Origin: an uncultured Pelagibacteraceae bacterium
Lineage (GTDB): Bacteria > Pseudomonadota > Alphaproteobacteria > Pelagibacterales > Pelagibacteraceae
Assembly (NCBI GenBank): GCA_902607945.1
Contig: CACLMD010000002.1
Coordinates: forward strand, 28,421 to 92,420
DNA length: 64,000 bases
Direction: 5' to 3'
Part shown: in pieces, positions 9,089-17,624 of the stretch
How the letters are laid out: the number at the start of each line of letters is the position of its first letter
How positions within the stretch are numbered: position 1 is the stretch's first letter
The notes under the pieces: model-generated
Database searches by the model: none
What the model was told of the DNA's origin: nothing
What the model saw: only the letters and a program-made list of their open reading frames with translations
Translations under genes and position numbers: made by a program

Positions 9089-10465
9089 TCTTTTTGTTAC
9101 TTCTTCTTTTCCGAGAGAAATAATTATATCATATATTCCAGGTCCAAATTTAGAACCTGTTAAAGCTATTCTCAAAGGCTGGCCAACCCCTTTAAAATTA
9201 GTATCGTTTGATTTAATCAATTCGTTTACTATTGGCTCTAATGTTTCCTTGCTCAATTTATCAACGCTATTAAATTTAGTATTGAAATCAGAAATGACTT
9301 TTTTGGCCTTATTATCAATTAACTTAAAATCATCCTGGTTAAAATTAACATCGTCTACCATAATATATTGACCATTATTAAATATATCTTCTAGGGTTTT
9401 AGCTTTATTTTTTAGGAAAGTTAGAGACTTCTTAATCTTATCTTTTTTATCTGATTTAATTTCACTTTTATATAATTTGCTGTAATCGGTTAGTTGATTA
9501 AATAAATCACCCTCATCAATATTTTTAATATAGTGCTCATTCATTGATAAAATTCTACTCATATCTAGTTTTGAAGGAGATTTACCAATTCCTTCGAGAT
9601 TAAAATGTGTAATACTTTCATCTAATGTAAATATTTCTTTATCTTTATAAGACCAACCTAATCTAAGAAGGTAATTTCTCAATGCATCTGGCATAATACC
9701 AATTTTAGAATAATCATCTAACGTTGAGGCTTTATCTCGCTTTGATAGTTTTTTACCTTCAATCGTGTGGATCAAAGGTATATGAGCAAAAGAGGGTAAT
9801 TCCCATTTCATTGCTTGATAAATTTGAATTTGTTTAAAAGTATTGATCTTATGATCATCGCCTCTAATTATGTGTGTCATATTCATTTGATGATCATCAA
9901 CTGATGCTGATAAATTGTAAGTTGGAGTTCCATCATTTCTTAATATAATAAAATCTTCAATAGTATTATTGTCAATTTCAACATCACCTTGAACTAAATC
10001 TTTTAATAAAGATGTTCCATCAATTTTACTTTTAAATCTTATAACTGGTTTAATATCTTTTGGAGCATCAGCTTCTTTCTTATCTCTCCATTTCCTGTCA
10101 TAAATATAAGGAGTTTTTTTTTGTCTTGCCCGTTTCTTTTGTTCCTCTATTTCTTCGCTCGAACAATAACATTTATACGCAAAACCATTTTTAAGTAAGT
10201 CATTTGCAACCTTGATATGATCTTCAACTTTTTTTGATTGTATATACTCTTCTCCGTCATAATTAATACCAATCCATTTAAGAGATTTAACTATTTGATT
10301 TTTATATTCGTCTTTTGATCTTTCTTTATCAGTATCTTCAACTCTTAAATAAAAATCACCTTTTTGGTTTTTAGAATACAACCAATTAAATAAAGCTGTT
10401 CTCACACCACCTATATGCAAGGGCCCCGTAGGCGATGGAGCAAATCTAGTTGCTACTTTCTTCAT
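9065..10465 (-). CDS. gltX: Glutamate--tRNA ligase
   Basis: A 466-aa class I aminoacyl-tRNA synthetase. APSPTGPLHIGGVRTALFNW contains the HIGH-type motif and KLSKRDKAST the KMSKS-type loop; a Cys pair, CYCSSEE, occurs in the zinc-binding-like region. It charges tRNA-Glu and possibly tRNA-Gln. It is the last gene of the minus-strand ppiD-trpEGDC-lexA-gltX run, 22 bases after lexA. In many relatives comEC lies between lexA and gltX; it is not here. The 3' end overlaps lpxB tail-to-tail. Confidence 0.96.
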   Translation of the reverse strand: MKKVATRFAPSPTGPLHIGGVRTALFNWLYSKNQKGDFYLRVEDTDKERSKDEYKNQIVKSLKWIGINYDGEEYIQSKKVEDHIKVANDLLKNGFAYKCYCSSEEIEEQKKRARQKKTPYIYDRKWRDKKEADAPKDIKPVIRFKSKIDGTSLLKDLVQGDVEIDNNTIEDFIILRNDGTPTYNLSASVDDHQMNMTHIIRGDDHKINTFKQIQIYQAMKWELPSFAHIPLIHTIEGKKLSKRDKASTLDDYSKIGIMPDALRNYLLRLGWSYKDKEIFTLDESITHFNLEGIGKSPSKLDMSRILSMNEHYIKNIDEGDLFNQLTDYSKLYKSEIKSDKKDKIKKSLTFLKNKAKTLEDIFNNGQYIMVDDVNFNQDDFKLIDNKAKKVISDFNTKFNSVDKLSKETLEPIVNELIKSNDTNFKGVGQPLRIALTGSKFGPGIYDIIISLGKEEVTKRLTNKKLS

Positions 10466-10487
10466 TAAAATTGTTTAGACTATTTTT

Positions 10488-11165
10488 TTAAAAGTTTCTA
10501 TATAAAGATACTAAAACACCCTGAACTTTTACTCTATCTGGGCCAAAAATTTTGGTTTCATAGTTTTTATTTGCACTTTCAAGTGCTACAACTTTACCTT
10601 TTTTACGAATTCTTTTTAGCATAGCTTCATGCTCATCTATTAAAGCGACTACTATTTTACCATTATCTGCTGTATCAGTTCTTTTGATAATTACTGTATC
10701 ACCCTCGTTTATACCAGCCTCAATCATTGAATCTCCTTGTACTTTTAAACCAAAATAATCACCATTTTTTTCTAAATTGCTTGGCAAAGGTATTCTAGAT
10801 ACTTCATTTTGAATTGCTTCAACTGGCGTGCCGGCAGCAATTTTTCCTAGAACAGGAACTTCCATTTCATCAGAACCAATTTTAACTTCATCTAAACCAC
10901 CTTTAATAACACTTGGTGAAAAACTGTTATAAATATCATTTGCAGAAGCAGTTTCTGGCAATTTAATAACTTCCAATGCTCTTGCTTTATGGGCTAATCT
11001 TTTAATAAATCCTCTTTCTTCTAAAGCACTTATCAATCTATGAATTCCAGATTTAGATTTAAGATTAAGAGATTGCTTCATTTCTTCATAAGAAGGAGAT
11101 ACACCCGAACTTCTCAACTTTTTGTTGATAAATAAAAGTAGGTTTTTTTGTTTTTTAGTTAGCAT
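10488..11165 (-). CDS. lexA: LexA SOS repressor
   Basis: A 225-aa repressor with an N-terminal winged-helix domain (about 1-65, with SGVSPSYEEM and SGIHRLISALEERGFI) and a C-terminal S24 protease domain. The self-cleavage site is Ala-Gly in KIAAGTPVEA, the catalytic serine is in GDSMIEAG and the lysine in GKIVVAL. On DNA damage, RecA filaments trigger autocleavage and derepression. The upstream region has a GAAC-N7-GAAC box, the alphaproteobacterial LexA operator, about 25 bases from the start, so it probably represses itself. Confidence 0.96.
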   Translation of the reverse strand: MLTKKQKNLLLFINKKLRSSGVSPSYEEMKQSLNLKSKSGIHRLISALEERGFIKRLAHKARALEVIKLPETASANDIYNSFSPSVIKGGLDEVKIGSDEMEVPVLGKIAAGTPVEAIQNEVSRIPLPSNLEKNGDYFGLKVQGDSMIEAGINEGDTVIIKRTDTADNGKIVVALIDEHEAMLKRIRKKGKVVALESANKNYETKIFGPDRVKVQGVLVSLYRNF

Positions 11166-11189
11166 AAGAACAAATATCGTACAAAATCT

Positions 11190-11204
11190 GTTCTATAAAA
11201 GTTC
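11190..11204 (-). promoter_or_regulatory. LexA (SOS) box upstream of lexA
   Basis: The plus strand reads GTTCTATAAAAGTTC, an exact GTTC-N7-GTTC (GAAC-N7-GAAC on the coding strand), the direct-repeat operator known for alphaproteobacterial LexA. It lies 25 bases upstream of the lexA ATG. Confidence 0.8.
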
Positions 11205-11253
11205 TTCTAATTTAACAATAGATAAAAAACCAATAAAATAGAGGTTAATTTGA

Positions 11254-12045
11254 TTATAAAACTGAAAATATAGAATTTTTATCCAAATTTTTTAAAAGTG
11301 ATTCACCGATTAAAAAAGTTTTTATTTTTGTTTTATCTCTTAAAGTTAGAAGTTCTTCTTTTGTTTTAATTCCGCTTTCAGAAATCAATGGACCACTGTG
11401 ATTAATCAATACATCATGGATATCATAAGTTGTATTTATATTTGTTTCTAGAGTTTTGAGATTTCTATTATTAATTCCTATTAAAGCCTCTTTAAAGTTG
11501 AGAGCTTTTTCAGCTTCTTTTACTGTATGAACTTCAACTATAACTGACATATTAAATTTTAAAGCTTCCTCATATAATTCATTAGCAAGTTCATCCGAAA
11601 CACCTGCAAGAATAATTAAAATTGCATCAGCACCATAACTTTTAGCTAAAGGTATTTGAAACTTATCTATAAAAAAATCCTTACATAATATGGGTAATTT
11701 CATTTTGTCTTTTATTTTGCTAACATGAATAAGGTTTCCTAAAAAAAAATCTTCTTCAGTTAATACAGAAAGACATGTTACTTTATTATTATTATAAACT
11801 TTAGCAATTTCTACAGGATTATAATTATCAATTATTATACCCGCTGATGGACTTGCTTTTTTAATTTCAGCAATTATTGATATTTTATTATTATTTAGAT
11901 TATCTTCAATTTTTTTTTTAAAATTAATATAAGTTTGATTCTTATTAATTAATTCATCTAAAGATTTTAAATCTATAGATTTTTTTAAAATATCAACTTT
12001 TTCTATTTTTTTTTTGATTATTTTTTCAAGTATATTTTCAGGCAT
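11254..12045 (-). CDS. trpC: Indole-3-glycerol phosphate synthase
   Basis: TrpC makes indole-3-glycerol phosphate in tryptophan synthesis. The track extends the ORF to 12144, inside trpD; the preferred start is ATG at 12045, giving MPENILEKI and a 263-aa protein of normal TrpC length. Motifs include SIIAEIKKASPSAG, ILCKDFFID, ADAILIILAG, GINNRNLKTLE and SESGIKT of the (beta/alpha)8 phosphate-binding barrel. It overlaps the trpD end by eight bases. The trpF, trpB and trpA genes are not in the window. Confidence 0.95.
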   Translation of the reverse strand: MPENILEKIIKKKIEKVDILKKSIDLKSLDELINKNQTYINFKKKIEDNLNNNKISIIAEIKKASPSAGIIIDNYNPVEIAKVYNNNKVTCLSVLTEEDFFLGNLIHVSKIKDKMKLPILCKDFFIDKFQIPLAKSYGADAILIILAGVSDELANELYEEALKFNMSVIVEVHTVKEAEKALNFKEALIGINNRNLKTLETNINTTYDIHDVLINHSGPLISESGIKTKEELLTLRDKTKIKTFLIGESLLKNLDKNSIFSVL

Positions 12046-13030
12046 TTTGAATTTTTTCCAAATGTTGAAAAGTTTTACCTGATAAAACATGTTCTCTGGT
12101 TTGATTATATGCCTCAGAAAATTCAGAACATTTTTCTCCAACAATTAAACCAGCAGCAGCATTTAAACACACAGCTTTAGAGAAATCGTTATCTTCACCT
12201 TTAAATATATTGATCATTTTTTCTGCATTAAATTTAGCATCATTTCCAATTAAATTTTCAAATTTTTCTGCATTAATATTTAAAGATTTAGGATCAATAC
12301 TAATTTCAGATATTTGACCATCTCTTAATTGCATTATATTTGTTTTTGCATATGGTGATATTTCATCTAAGCCATCTTCACTATTAACTATCCATGCAAA
12401 TTTAATATCTAAATTTTTAAGACTCTCTGCAAAAATTTTTAATAATTTTTTATCAAAAACGCCAATTACCTGTCTAGTTACCAATGCTGGATTACTTAAT
12501 GGACCAATCATATTGAAGATAGTTCTTTTTCCAATTTTTTTTCTAACAGGTCCAACAAATCTCATTGCGCTATGATAATTAGGAGCAAACATAAAACCAA
12601 AGTTTTTATTTTTGATTTCATTTTCAATGTCCTTTGGTTCTAAATCAATTTTAATTTTAAGAGCTTCTAAAACATCACCAGATCCACATTTTGAAGAAAC
12701 AGCCTTGTTTCCATGTTTAGCAACCTTTACACCCATACTAGCTAAGAGTAACGCTGATGCCGTTGATATATTGAGTGTATTCATGCCATCACCACCTGTT
12801 CCACATGTATCTATACAATCACTCACATTTACTCTCTTAGATTTATCCCTTAAAACGTAAACACCTCCTGCAATTTCGTCTGAAACTTCTCCTTTTTCAG
12901 ATAAGAAAGTTAAGAAGCTATAGATTTGGTCTTCATTAGCTTTACCAGTCATTAGTATTTCAAAAGCTGATTTACTTTCTTCAAAAGATAAATTTTCCTT
13001 CTTTTTTAATTTTTCTAAAATCTGTTCCAT
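12038..13030 (-). CDS. trpD: Anthranilate phosphoribosyltransferase
   Basis: A 330-aa enzyme adding phosphoribosyl pyrophosphate to anthranilate. The PRPP loop DTCGTGGDGMNTLNIST, the anthranilate-site KHGNKAVSSKCGSGDVLEAL, and MFAPNYHSAMRFVGPVRKKIGKRTIFNMIGPLSNP are all present. It is the third trp gene on the minus strand, four bases after trpG and overlapping trpC, so expression is tied to the trp transcript. Confidence 0.97.
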   Translation of the reverse strand: MEQILEKLKKKENLSFEESKSAFEILMTGKANEDQIYSFLTFLSEKGEVSDEIAGGVYVLRDKSKRVNVSDCIDTCGTGGDGMNTLNISTASALLLASMGVKVAKHGNKAVSSKCGSGDVLEALKIKIDLEPKDIENEIKNKNFGFMFAPNYHSAMRFVGPVRKKIGKRTIFNMIGPLSNPALVTRQVIGVFDKKLLKIFAESLKNLDIKFAWIVNSEDGLDEISPYAKTNIMQLRDGQISEISIDPKSLNINAEKFENLIGNDAKFNAEKMINIFKGEDNDFSKAVCLNAAAGLIVGEKCSEFSEAYNQTREHVLSGKTFQHLEKIQNA

Positions 13031-13034
13031 AAAT

Positions 13035-13601
13035 TTAATAATTAATAAAGTTTCTTAATATTTTTATCCCTAACTTAGTTTTAATACTTTCAGGATGGAA
13101 TTGTACACCATGAATACTGAATTTTTTATGTTGCACACCCATTATTATTCCATCATCACTTTCAGCTGTAATTTCCAGATCTTTAGACAAAGATTTTTTA
13201 TCAATTATTAAACTATGATATCTAGTAGCTTCAAAGGTTTTTGGAAGTTTTTTCAGAATACCAATTTTTTTAGATTTAATTATACTTGTTTTACCGTGCA
13301 TTAATTTTTTTGCTTGAACAATTTTTGAGCCGAAAACCTGTCCAATAATTTGATGTCCTAGACATACTCCTAAAAAAGGAAATTCTTGGTACAAAGTTTT
13401 TAAAATATTAATACAATTTCCAGATTGATTTGGATTTCCTGGTCCTGGAGAAATTACAATTTTGTCATATTTTTTTTTAATAATTTCTTTTGAACTAATT
13501 TTATCATTTCTAATAACATCAACTTTAACTTTTAATGACGATATATAGTGATATAAATTATAAGTAAAACTATCGTAATTATCTATTAATAATATTTTCA
13601 T
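13035..13601 (-). CDS. trpG: Anthranilate synthase glutamine amidotransferase subunit
   Basis: A 188-aa class I glutamine amidotransferase. The catalytic cysteine is in GVCLGHQIIG and the His-Glu pair in HGVQFHPESI; DNYDSFTYNLYHY at the N-terminus and ISPGPGNP are typical. It supplies ammonia to TrpE; it may also serve para-aminobenzoate synthase, as is common for single TrpG/PabA copies. It overlaps the trpE stop by one base. Confidence 0.96.
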   Translation of the reverse strand: MKILLIDNYDSFTYNLYHYISSLKVKVDVIRNDKISSKEIIKKKYDKIVISPGPGNPNQSGNCINILKTLYQEFPFLGVCLGHQIIGQVFGSKIVQAKKLMHGKTSIIKSKKIGILKKLPKTFEATRYHSLIIDKKSLSKDLEITAESDDGIIMGVQHKKFSIHGVQFHPESIKTKLGIKILRNFINY

Positions 13602-15061
13602 TATCTTAAAGCATTAATTAAAGCTTTAGCTTTATTAACAGTTTCTTCATATTCATTTTTAGGTTTGCTATCAGCAACAATGCCAGCCCCAGCTTGAACA
13701 TAAAACTTTTTATTTTTAGCTACCGCTGTTCTTAAAGCTATGCATGTGTCAAATTCACCATTGGCTGAAAAATATCCAATTCCTCCAGCATAAACTTTTC
13801 TCTTTGATTTTTCTAGCTCATCAATAATTTCCATTGCTCTAATTTTGGGAGCACCAGAAACTGTCCCTGCAGGAAATCCTGCTAGCAAAGATTTAAATTT
13901 TGAAAATTTCTTATTATATTTTCCTACTACGTTGGAAACTATATGCATAACATGTGAATATCTTTCAATAATAAAGCTTTCAGTGACTTTAACAGTATTA
14001 ATCATTGATACTTTTCCTGCATCATTTCTCCCTAAATCTAGAAGCATCAAATGCTCAGATAGTTCTTTTTTGTCATTAAGAAGATCCTTTTCATAAAAAC
14101 GATCTTCTTTTAATGTTTTTCCTCGTGGTCTTGTTCCAGCAATAGGTCTTACAGTAATTTGGTTGTCTCTTAATCTTACCAATATTTCTGGACTAGCACC
14201 TATAATTTGAAAGTCATTGAAGTTAAAAAAAAACATAAAAGGAGAGGGATTTGTTACTCTAAGTTTTTTATAAATATCTATTGGTTTTTTTGTTAATTTA
14301 GCTTCGAATCTTTGACTTAAAACTACTTGAAAAATATCACCTAATTTTATGTATTTTTTAGCTTTATTAACCATAGCTAAAAATCTTTTTTTGGAAGTGT
14401 TTGATTTAACCTTAATATCTCTAGTTTTTTGATTTGGCTTAATTTTAATATCTTTAATTGATGATTGTATTATCAATTTAAATAAATCGGTTTTAATATT
14501 GTTAAATTTTTTTTGATAATTTTTAATCTTTTCATCTTGAAAAATATTACATATAAAAAACATTTCCTTTTTTAGATTGTCGTGAATAACAACTGTCCTA
14601 GGACGCAAAAGTCTTACATCTGGTAAATTAAGATCATTTTTACACTTATTAGGGATTTTTTCGATATAACGAATAGAGTCATAAGAAAAGTATCCAGAAA
14701 TCAGAGAACAAATCTTAGGTAAATTTTTTGGGGTTTCAAACTTAAAGTTTTCAATTATTTTTTCAATTAATTGATCTGGTTTATCTTTTAAAGTTATTTT
14801 TTTATTATTTTGAATTAAGTATGAAGTATTGTTATTAAATTCCCAAATTTTATCAGGGTTTTTACCGAATATAGTATATCTCCCTTTAATTTTGCCTTTT
14901 TCTACAGACTCAAAAATAAAACTATTTTTTTCTTTTAAAAAATTATTAATTAAATTAAAGACCTCATCATCGTCCTTCACCTTTTTTGAAGTATAAATTA
15001 TTTGATTTTTTTTGCTTCTGTGCCGAAACCTAAAATCTTTATAGCTTCGATTAATTATCAT
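13601..15061 (-). CDS. trpE: Anthranilate synthase component I
   Basis: A 486-aa chorismate-utilising enzyme. The C-terminal domain has IFQVVLSQRFEA, SPEILVRL, IAGTRPRGKT, LLDLGRNDAGKV, AGFPAGTVSGAPKIRAMEIIDELE and YAGGIGYFSANGEFDTCIALRT, all typical of TrpE. With TrpG it makes anthranilate from chorismate and glutamine. The N-terminal domain is more divergent; no leader peptide or attenuator was seen upstream, since it overlaps the ppiD-like gene by four bases. Confidence 0.96.
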   Translation of the reverse strand: MIINRSYKDFRFRHRSKKNQIIYTSKKVKDDDEVFNLINNFLKEKNSFIFESVEKGKIKGRYTIFGKNPDKIWEFNNNTSYLIQNNKKITLKDKPDQLIEKIIENFKFETPKNLPKICSLISGYFSYDSIRYIEKIPNKCKNDLNLPDVRLLRPRTVVIHDNLKKEMFFICNIFQDEKIKNYQKKFNNIKTDLFKLIIQSSIKDIKIKPNQKTRDIKVKSNTSKKRFLAMVNKAKKYIKLGDIFQVVLSQRFEAKLTKKPIDIYKKLRVTNPSPFMFFFNFNDFQIIGASPEILVRLRDNQITVRPIAGTRPRGKTLKEDRFYEKDLLNDKKELSEHLMLLDLGRNDAGKVSMINTVKVTESFIIERYSHVMHIVSNVVGKYNKKFSKFKSLLAGFPAGTVSGAPKIRAMEIIDELEKSKRKVYAGGIGYFSANGEFDTCIALRTAVAKNKKFYVQAGAGIVADSKPKNEYEETVNKAKALINALR

Positions 15062-16476
15062 TTAAAATAATTTTCAACGTTACTTATAGCAGCCTTATTT
15101 ATATTAACGTTATATTTGTCATTCAGAAAAAAATCATAAGATTTTAAAATAGTATTTCTTATTCTAGTATTTTCTTTGTCTATAAATGATTTATAATTTT
15201 TAGAGTTTTTATCTACGTTAATATTATTATAATTTTTTACTTTAGCTAAATAAATTTGATCTTTTTCATCATTAATCAAAGTAAAAGAATTAGCTGGCAG
15301 AGAATAAAGCATTTGTACTGAATTAATATTAAACTTTTTATTATCTTTAATTGAATTAAGAGTTAATGATTGAATTTTATCACCTCCTAATTCTAAAAAA
15401 CTATTTTCATTAAATTTTTTTCCATTAATTTCTTCTAATAATTTTTTATTGTAATCAAACTTATTTCTTTGACTCACTAATTTTAATATTTCATTTTTAA
15501 TTTCAAAATCAGTAATATCTGGTTTTTTTTCTTGAATATTCTCTATTTTATAGATTATAAAATTTTCATTATTTTCAAAGATATCAAATTTATTATTTCT
15601 TACTTCATAAATTTTTTTTTTAATTAAGTCACTTTTTTCTAGATATCTATAGTCATTGATTGTAATTGTTTTTAAATCAAATTCTGAAACTATTGAGCTA
15701 AACTCAACACCATTAAGTATGTTGTTTTCTATTTGATCTATTTTATCGAAGAATTCCTGATTAAACTCACTCATTCCTACTAAATTTTCTGGGTTGATAA
15801 TGGAATATTTAAAATCTATATATTCAATCCTTAATTGATCACTATTTTCATTAATAAATTTTATAAGATCTTGATCATTTATATCGTCATCCTTTTTATA
15901 AAAACTTTCAAGATTAATAAAATTTATTTCTAATTTTTTATTTTCATATTCAAAAAGTTTAGTAATTAAAAATTGAGGTGAAACTGTACCACCTCCTATA
16001 AAGTCAAATAATTTTTTTTGAAGCTCTCTCTCTTTTAGTCTTTTTTCAAACATTGGTGCTGACATATTGTTTTCAAGCAAAAATTTTTCATATTTAATTC
16101 TTTGAAATGCACCATTTTCATCCACAAAGTTTTTGTTGAATTTAATTTTTTTTGATAATGAATTTTTGGAATAATTGATATTAAAATCTTTTATTTCTAG
16201 ATCTAGTAATGTTGTTGAAACCAAACCTGATAATAGTTCTTCAATAATATTATTATTCAAATTATCTTTAATTGCTTTTTGAGAAATTCCAGTTTGGTTA
16301 ATATAATTGATAAAGTCTTCAGTAGTAATATTTGTTTTATTTATTTTTGCAATGTTGTTTTGATTATTAGATAAAAATCCACCACCAAAACCACCGAAGC
16401 CAAAAGCAATAATGATTACTATTATTAGCACTACTGCACCAATTTTATTTCTATTTAGATATTTTCCGATACTCAT
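15058..16476 (-). CDS. PpiD/SurA-type periplasmic foldase, peptidyl-prolyl isomerase-like
   Basis: A 472-aa protein with one N-terminal membrane anchor (about residues 12-35, AVVLIIVIIIAFGFGGFGGGF) followed by a long periplasmic part resembling the SurA_N_3 chaperone domain of PpiD. In alphaproteobacteria this type of gene sits directly upstream of trpE, as here. I do not see a clear parvulin active site; the middle region (about 230-330) is degenerate, so it is more safely a chaperone than an active isomerase. It is Asn/Lys/Ile-rich and weakly conserved. Divergent from tpiA with a 58-base gap holding both promoters. Confidence 0.78.
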   Translation of the reverse strand: MSIGKYLNRNKIGAVVLIIVIIIAFGFGGFGGGFLSNNQNNIAKINKTNITTEDFINYINQTGISQKAIKDNLNNNIIEELLSGLVSTTLLDLEIKDFNINYSKNSLSKKIKFNKNFVDENGAFQRIKYEKFLLENNMSAPMFEKRLKERELQKKLFDFIGGGTVSPQFLITKLFEYENKKLEINFINLESFYKKDDDINDQDLIKFINENSDQLRIEYIDFKYSIINPENLVGMSEFNQEFFDKIDQIENNILNGVEFSSIVSEFDLKTITINDYRYLEKSDLIKKKIYEVRNNKFDIFENNENFIIYKIENIQEKKPDITDFEIKNEILKLVSQRNKFDYNKKLLEEINGKKFNENSFLELGGDKIQSLTLNSIKDNKKFNINSVQMLYSLPANSFTLINDEKDQIYLAKVKNYNNINVDKNSKNYKSFIDKENTRIRNTILKSYDFFLNDKYNVNINKAAISNVENYFK

Positions 16477-16534
16477 TTAAACTCTATTTATGTATTGATC
16501 TGTAAAAACAAATCTATAGATTAAAAATAGAATT

Positions 16535-17275
16535 ATGACAAATAAATATATGTATTTTGTGGCTAATTGGAAAATGTTTGGAAACTTAAAATCAATAAAT
16601 ACATTAGATAAAGTTATTAAATTTTCAAAATCTAAAGAAATTAAGAAGGGTAGATTAATCTATTGTCCCCCATATACTTTAATAACCTCTTTTTTTAAAA
16701 AATTTAAAAATTGTTTAATTGATATTGGTGCGCAAAATTGTCATGAAAGCAATGATTACGGTTCATACACAGGTTTTATAAATTCGAGGATGTTAAAAAG
16801 TATAGGGGCAAATTATGTTATATTGGGACATTCAGAAAATAGAAAAAAAGGTGAAACAGATAAACTAATCAACCAAAAAATTAAAAGTGCCATTAAGGCG
16901 AAATTAAAAGTTATATTTTGTATTGGAGAAACTTTAAGAGAAAAAAAAAGAGGTAAAACTAAACCAATTTTATCAAAACAAATAAGACTTGGTTTAGATA
17001 AAATTAATAAAAAATCTAATATAATGATTGCATATGAACCTGTTTGGTCTATTGGTACTGGTAATATTCCAAAACCTAAAGAGCTTGAACAAACAGTAGA
17101 ATTTATTAAGAAAAAATTTAGAGGTAAATTACCAAAAATTTTATATGGAGGATCTGTTAATCCTCAAAACATAAGTAATTTAAAAAATATTAATAATCTT
17201 GATGGTTTTTTAATTGGTGGAGCATCACAAAATTCAAAAAAATTTATTGATATAGTTAAAAAAACCTTTAATTAA
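16535..17275 (+). CDS. tpiA: Triose-phosphate isomerase
   Basis: A 246-aa TIM barrel interconverting dihydroxyacetone phosphate and glyceraldehyde 3-phosphate. The N-terminal ANWKMFGNL has the substrate lysine, ILGHSENR the catalytic histidine, and AYEPVWSIGTG the catalytic glutamate; YGGSVNPQN and GFLIGGAS are the phosphate-binding loops. It starts a plus-strand run with secG, pyrG, kdsA and eno, the order found in many alphaproteobacteria. Confidence 0.97.
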   Translation: MTNKYMYFVANWKMFGNLKSINTLDKVIKFSKSKEIKKGRLIYCPPYTLITSFFKKFKNCLIDIGAQNCHESNDYGSYTGFINSRMLKSIGANYVILGHSENRKKGETDKLINQKIKSAIKAKLKVIFCIGETLREKKRGKTKPILSKQIRLGLDKINKKSNIMIAYEPVWSIGTGNIPKPKELEQTVEFIKKKFRGKLPKILYGGSVNPQNISNLKNINNLDGFLIGGASQNSKKFIDIVKKTFN

Positions 17276-17280
17276 TCCGC

Positions 17281-17580
17281 ATGGAAAATATTTTGTTAGT
17301 ATTAAACATTGTTTTTGCAATAGTTCTGGTTTTACTAGTTTTGATGCAAAAATCAGAAGGAGGTGCTCTTGGTATTGGTGTTTCACAAGAAAACCTTATG
17401 TTTTCAAAATCAGCTGGCAATTTTATGACAAAAGCCACAGGTGTTGTTGCTACATTATTTATAATATGCAGTCTTGCTCTAACCATTGTATCTAGAGGAG
17501 AGCTTCAACCAACCAGTTCAGTCTTAGATACGATCGAGGAAAAAACTGAGGATACCCCAAAAATTCCTGAAAATAATTAA
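17281..17580 (+). CDS. secG: Protein translocase subunit SecG
   Basis: A 99-aa protein with two membrane segments (about 4-22 and 52-72) and the SecG signature LVLMQKSEGGALGIG. SecG assists the SecYE channel in protein export. The C-terminal acidic and proline-containing tail (about 75-99) is variable in the family. It lies five bases after tpiA and 44 bases before pyrG, a conserved arrangement. Confidence 0.93.
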   Translation: MENILLVLNIVFAIVLVLLVLMQKSEGGALGIGVSQENLMFSKSAGNFMTKATGVVATLFIICSLALTIVSRGELQPTSSVLDTIEEKTEDTPKIPENN

Positions 17581-17624
17581 TTAATACTTTTCAATTCATT
17601 TTTTATTCGCTATAAGATAATTCC

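Noticed and set aside
12046-12144. Upstream extension of trpC
   Set aside because: It lies wholly inside trpD and adds 33 residues not typical of TrpC; the ATG at 12045 gives the normal length.
12612-12860. 82-aa plus-strand ORF inside trpD
   Set aside because: It is antisense to the conserved PRPP-binding region of TrpD.
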